Source: DATKXO01 sp035528995 (GTDB lineage: Bacteria > Planctomycetota > Phycisphaerae > UBA1845). From it: a stretch of 32,262 bases of DNA. The position numbers were made by a program, and so were the translations under genes. Shown here one piece after another: positions 30,526 to 32,262 of this stretch. Numbering within the stretch: position 1 is the stretch's first letter; every line of letters begins with the position of its first letter. Location of the stretch: assembly GCA_035528995.1 (NCBI GenBank), contig DATKXO010000388.1, forward strand, positions 1 to 32,262, written 5' to 3'. Below the pieces are notes generated by a model. The model did no database searches, was not told the DNA's origin, and saw nothing but the letters and a program-made list of their open reading frames with translations.

Positions 30526-32262
30526 CTATCTCCGCCCGATCCGGCGCAGGAACGCCTCTTCGTCGATCGCCTCCACCCCGAGTTCGCGAGCCTTGGTCAG
30601 CTTTGACCCGGCCGACTCCCCGAAGACCACCAGGTCGGTCTTCCGACTCACCGAGCCGGCCGCCTTCCCGCCGAGCTGCCGGATCAACTCCTGCGCTTCT
30701 TGCCGCGACATCGACTCCAGCGTCCCGGTCACCACCACCGTCATCCCGGCCAGCGGCGAGTCGATCCGCTTGGCCTTCCGGGGACGCGGTGGCGTCACGC
30801 CGGCCTCTTCCAGTCGCCGCACCATGTCGGCGCCGTGTGGACTTCCAAAGAACCGGCGAATCTGTGCTGCCACCTCCGGCCCCACCCCCTCGACCTCGGT
30901 CAGCGCCTCTTCGCTCGCGGCGGCAATCTCCTCGATACCTCCGAAATGCTCTGCCAGCACCTCGGCCGTGGCCAGCCCGACGAGGCGAATGTTCAAGGCC
31001 GCCAGCAGGCGCGACAACGGGCGCGTCTTGCTGGCCTCGATACCCGCCAGCAGGTTGTCCACGCTCTTCTCGCCCATGCGATCCAGGGCGATAAGCTCCT
31101 CGCGCCGCTCGCCCAGGTGGTACAGGTCGGCGTAGTCGTCCACCATGCCCTTGTCCACCAACTGCTCGATCAGCACTTGCCCGGCCCCGTCGATGTCCAT
31201 CTGGTTGCGGGCGCAGAAGTGGATCAACCGCTCCTTGATCTGTGCCGGGCACGACGGGTTCAGGCAGCGGATATACACCCCGCCCTCGTCCTGCTCGACC
31301 GGCTCCTCACACACCGGGCACCGCTTGGGCCGCATGATCTGTCTTGCACCCCGCGGTCGCTCCTCGATAACCACCCGGACCACCTGCGGGATGATCTCGC
31401 CCGCCTTCTCGATCACCACCGTGTCGCCGATCCGCACGTCCAGCCGATCCACCTGGTCGAAGTTGTGCAGCGTGGCGTGCTGCACCGTCGTCCCGGCCAA
31501 CAGGACCGGCTCCATCACTGCCCGCGGCGTGATCGTGCCCAGCTTGCCCACCTGGAAATCCACCCGCAGCACTCTGCTTCGAGCCTGTTCCGCCGCGAAC
31601 TTGTACGCGATGCACCACCGCGGGTGCCGGGCCGTGGTCCCTAGGGCGTCACGCTGGGCCAGCGAGTCCAGCTTCACCACCAGCCCGTCAGTCTCGTACG
31701 GCAACTCGTGACGACGCGTGGCCCACACCTGGCATTGCTCGACCACCGCGCCGATGTCCGCCGCCCGGACCCGGTACGGGCTCACCGGCAACCCCCACGA
31801 CCCCAACTGATCGAACAGCTCGCCCGCCGTCTCCACCCTCAACGGTTCGACCCGCCCGAACCCATGGGCCACAAACTGCAAGCCCCGGTCGGCCACGCTG
31901 CGCGGGTCGAGCTGCTTGAGCGTGCCGGCCACCCCGTTCCGCGGGTTCTTGAACCGGGCCTCGCCGGCCGCCTCACGCTGGGCGTTGAACCGCTCGAAGG
32001 CCTCCCTCGGCCAGCACACCTCCCCGCGAACCTCCACCAGTCGCGGCACGTCGTCGCCCGTCAGCCGCAGCGGAACCGACCGGATCGTCCGCGCGTTCTG
32101 CGTGATGTCGTCCCCCATCGCCCCGTCCCCGCGAGTGGCCGCCAGCGTCAGCAGCCCGTCCTCGTACGTCAGGGCCACCGCCACACCGTCGATCTTGGGG
32201 TCCACCAGGTAGCCGTACTCTTCACCGCCCAGCCCCTTGGCCACTCGCTCGTCGAACTCGCG
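30526..32262 (-). CDS. ligA: NAD-dependent DNA ligase (N terminus outside window)
   Basis: The essential replication ligase seals nicks using NAD+. The frame is open to the window edge; 578 residues are visible and roughly 90-100 N-terminal residues are missing compared with E. coli LigA. The AMP-accepting lysine is in DPKIDGVAV (Lys23 of the visible part). ARHPRWCIAYKF and the OB-fold region (GTITPRAVMEPVLLAG) follow. A four-cysteine zinc finger (CPVC ... CLNPSC) leads to helix-hairpin-helix repeats (VEGVGPEVAAQIRRFFG) and a C-terminal BRCT domain (LAGMTVVVTGTLESMSRQEA to the end). DPKIDG replaces the commoner EPKIDG/EPKLDG wording, a mild variant. It converges with the giant secreted-protein gene, with a bidirectional terminator between. 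Confidence 0.95.
   Translation of the reverse strand, partial: REFDERVAKGLGGEEYGYLVDPKIDGVAVALTYEDGLLTLAATRGDGAMGDDITQNARTIRSVPLRLTGDDVPRLVEVRGEVCWPREAFERFNAQREAAGEARFKNPRNGVAGTLKQLDPRSVADRGLQFVAHGFGRVEPLRVETAGELFDQLGSWGLPVSPYRVRAADIGAVVEQCQVWATRRHELPYETDGLVVKLDSLAQRDALGTTARHPRWCIAYKFAAEQARSRVLRVDFQVGKLGTITPRAVMEPVLLAGTTVQHATLHNFDQVDRLDVRIGDTVVIEKAGEIIPQVVRVVIEERPRGARQIMRPKRCPVCEEPVEQDEGGVYIRCLNPSCPAQIKERLIHFCARNQMDIDGAGQVLIEQLVDKGMVDDYADLYHLGERREELIALDRMGEKSVDNLLAGIEASKTRPLSRLLAALNIRLVGLATAEVLAEHFGGIEEIAAASEEALTEVEGVGPEVAAQIRRFFGSPHGADMVRRLEEAGVTPPRPRKAKRIDSPLAGMTVVVTGTLESMSRQEAQELIRQLGGKAAGSVSRKTDLVVFGESAGSKLTKARELGVEAIDEEAFLRRIGRR

Noticed and set aside
1..32262. CRISPR arrays, integrase or phage genes
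   Set aside because: No regularly spaced direct repeats or integrase-like frames were seen; the only mobile element is the IS200-type insertion.

Overview
The window is G+C-rich (about two thirds by eye) and most likely comes from a Planctomycetota bacterium, perhaps Phycisphaerae-like; this rests on overall character, not on a marker gene. Pointers are a dockerin-tailed secreted protein, a 1,659-residue secreted protein with repeated Cys-rich GACC modules, c-type cytochrome lipoproteins with Ig/PKD-like domains, a fused transmembrane spermidine-synthase-like protein, and Lys/Ala-rich histone-H1-like tails on two small proteins. MltA and LspA indicate a peptidoglycan-containing, lipoprotein-rich envelope.

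Layout. 1-185: 3' end of a dockerin-type secreted protein (+). 285-3428 (-): pepP-like peptidase, accB and accC, the start of fatty-acid synthesis. 3573-4523 (-): DUF3473-type polysaccharide deacetylase. 4537-6868 (-): two paralogous lipoproteins joining Ig/PKD-like and cytochrome c domains. 7024-7620 (-): small protein with a Lys-rich tail. 7815-7888 (+): tRNA-Arg(UCG) behind a near-consensus promoter. 8103-9636 (-): zinc-ribbon membrane protein, mutY and a solo Fis-type HTH. 10162-11370 (+): mltA. 11589-14516 (+): spermidine-synthase-like membrane protein split by an IS200/IS605-type insertion; removing 561 bp restores one 788-codon frame. 14626-14709 (+): tRNA-Leu(GAG). 14767-16584 (+): unknown exported protein. 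16681-18326 (+): DksA/TraR-like protein with a Lys-rich arm, then lspA with an unusual insert. 18370-24151 (-): beta-phosphoglucomutase-like HAD enzyme, beta-helix/PA14 protein, and a POT transporter with a roughly 325-residue extra domain. 24152-25018: long non-coding stretch with a promoter and a heavily base-paired segment. 25019-29998 (+): giant secreted protein. 30526-32262 (-): ligA, cut by the window edge.

Most genes are housekeeping or envelope genes in small operons. The points most worth a second look are the reversible-looking IS insertion at TTAC, the candidate structured RNA or leader at 24451-24924, three haem domains that share a His where the usual Met ligand is expected, and insertions in otherwise standard transporter and LspA proteins. 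All functional calls come from reading translated sequence and motifs; no database search was run.
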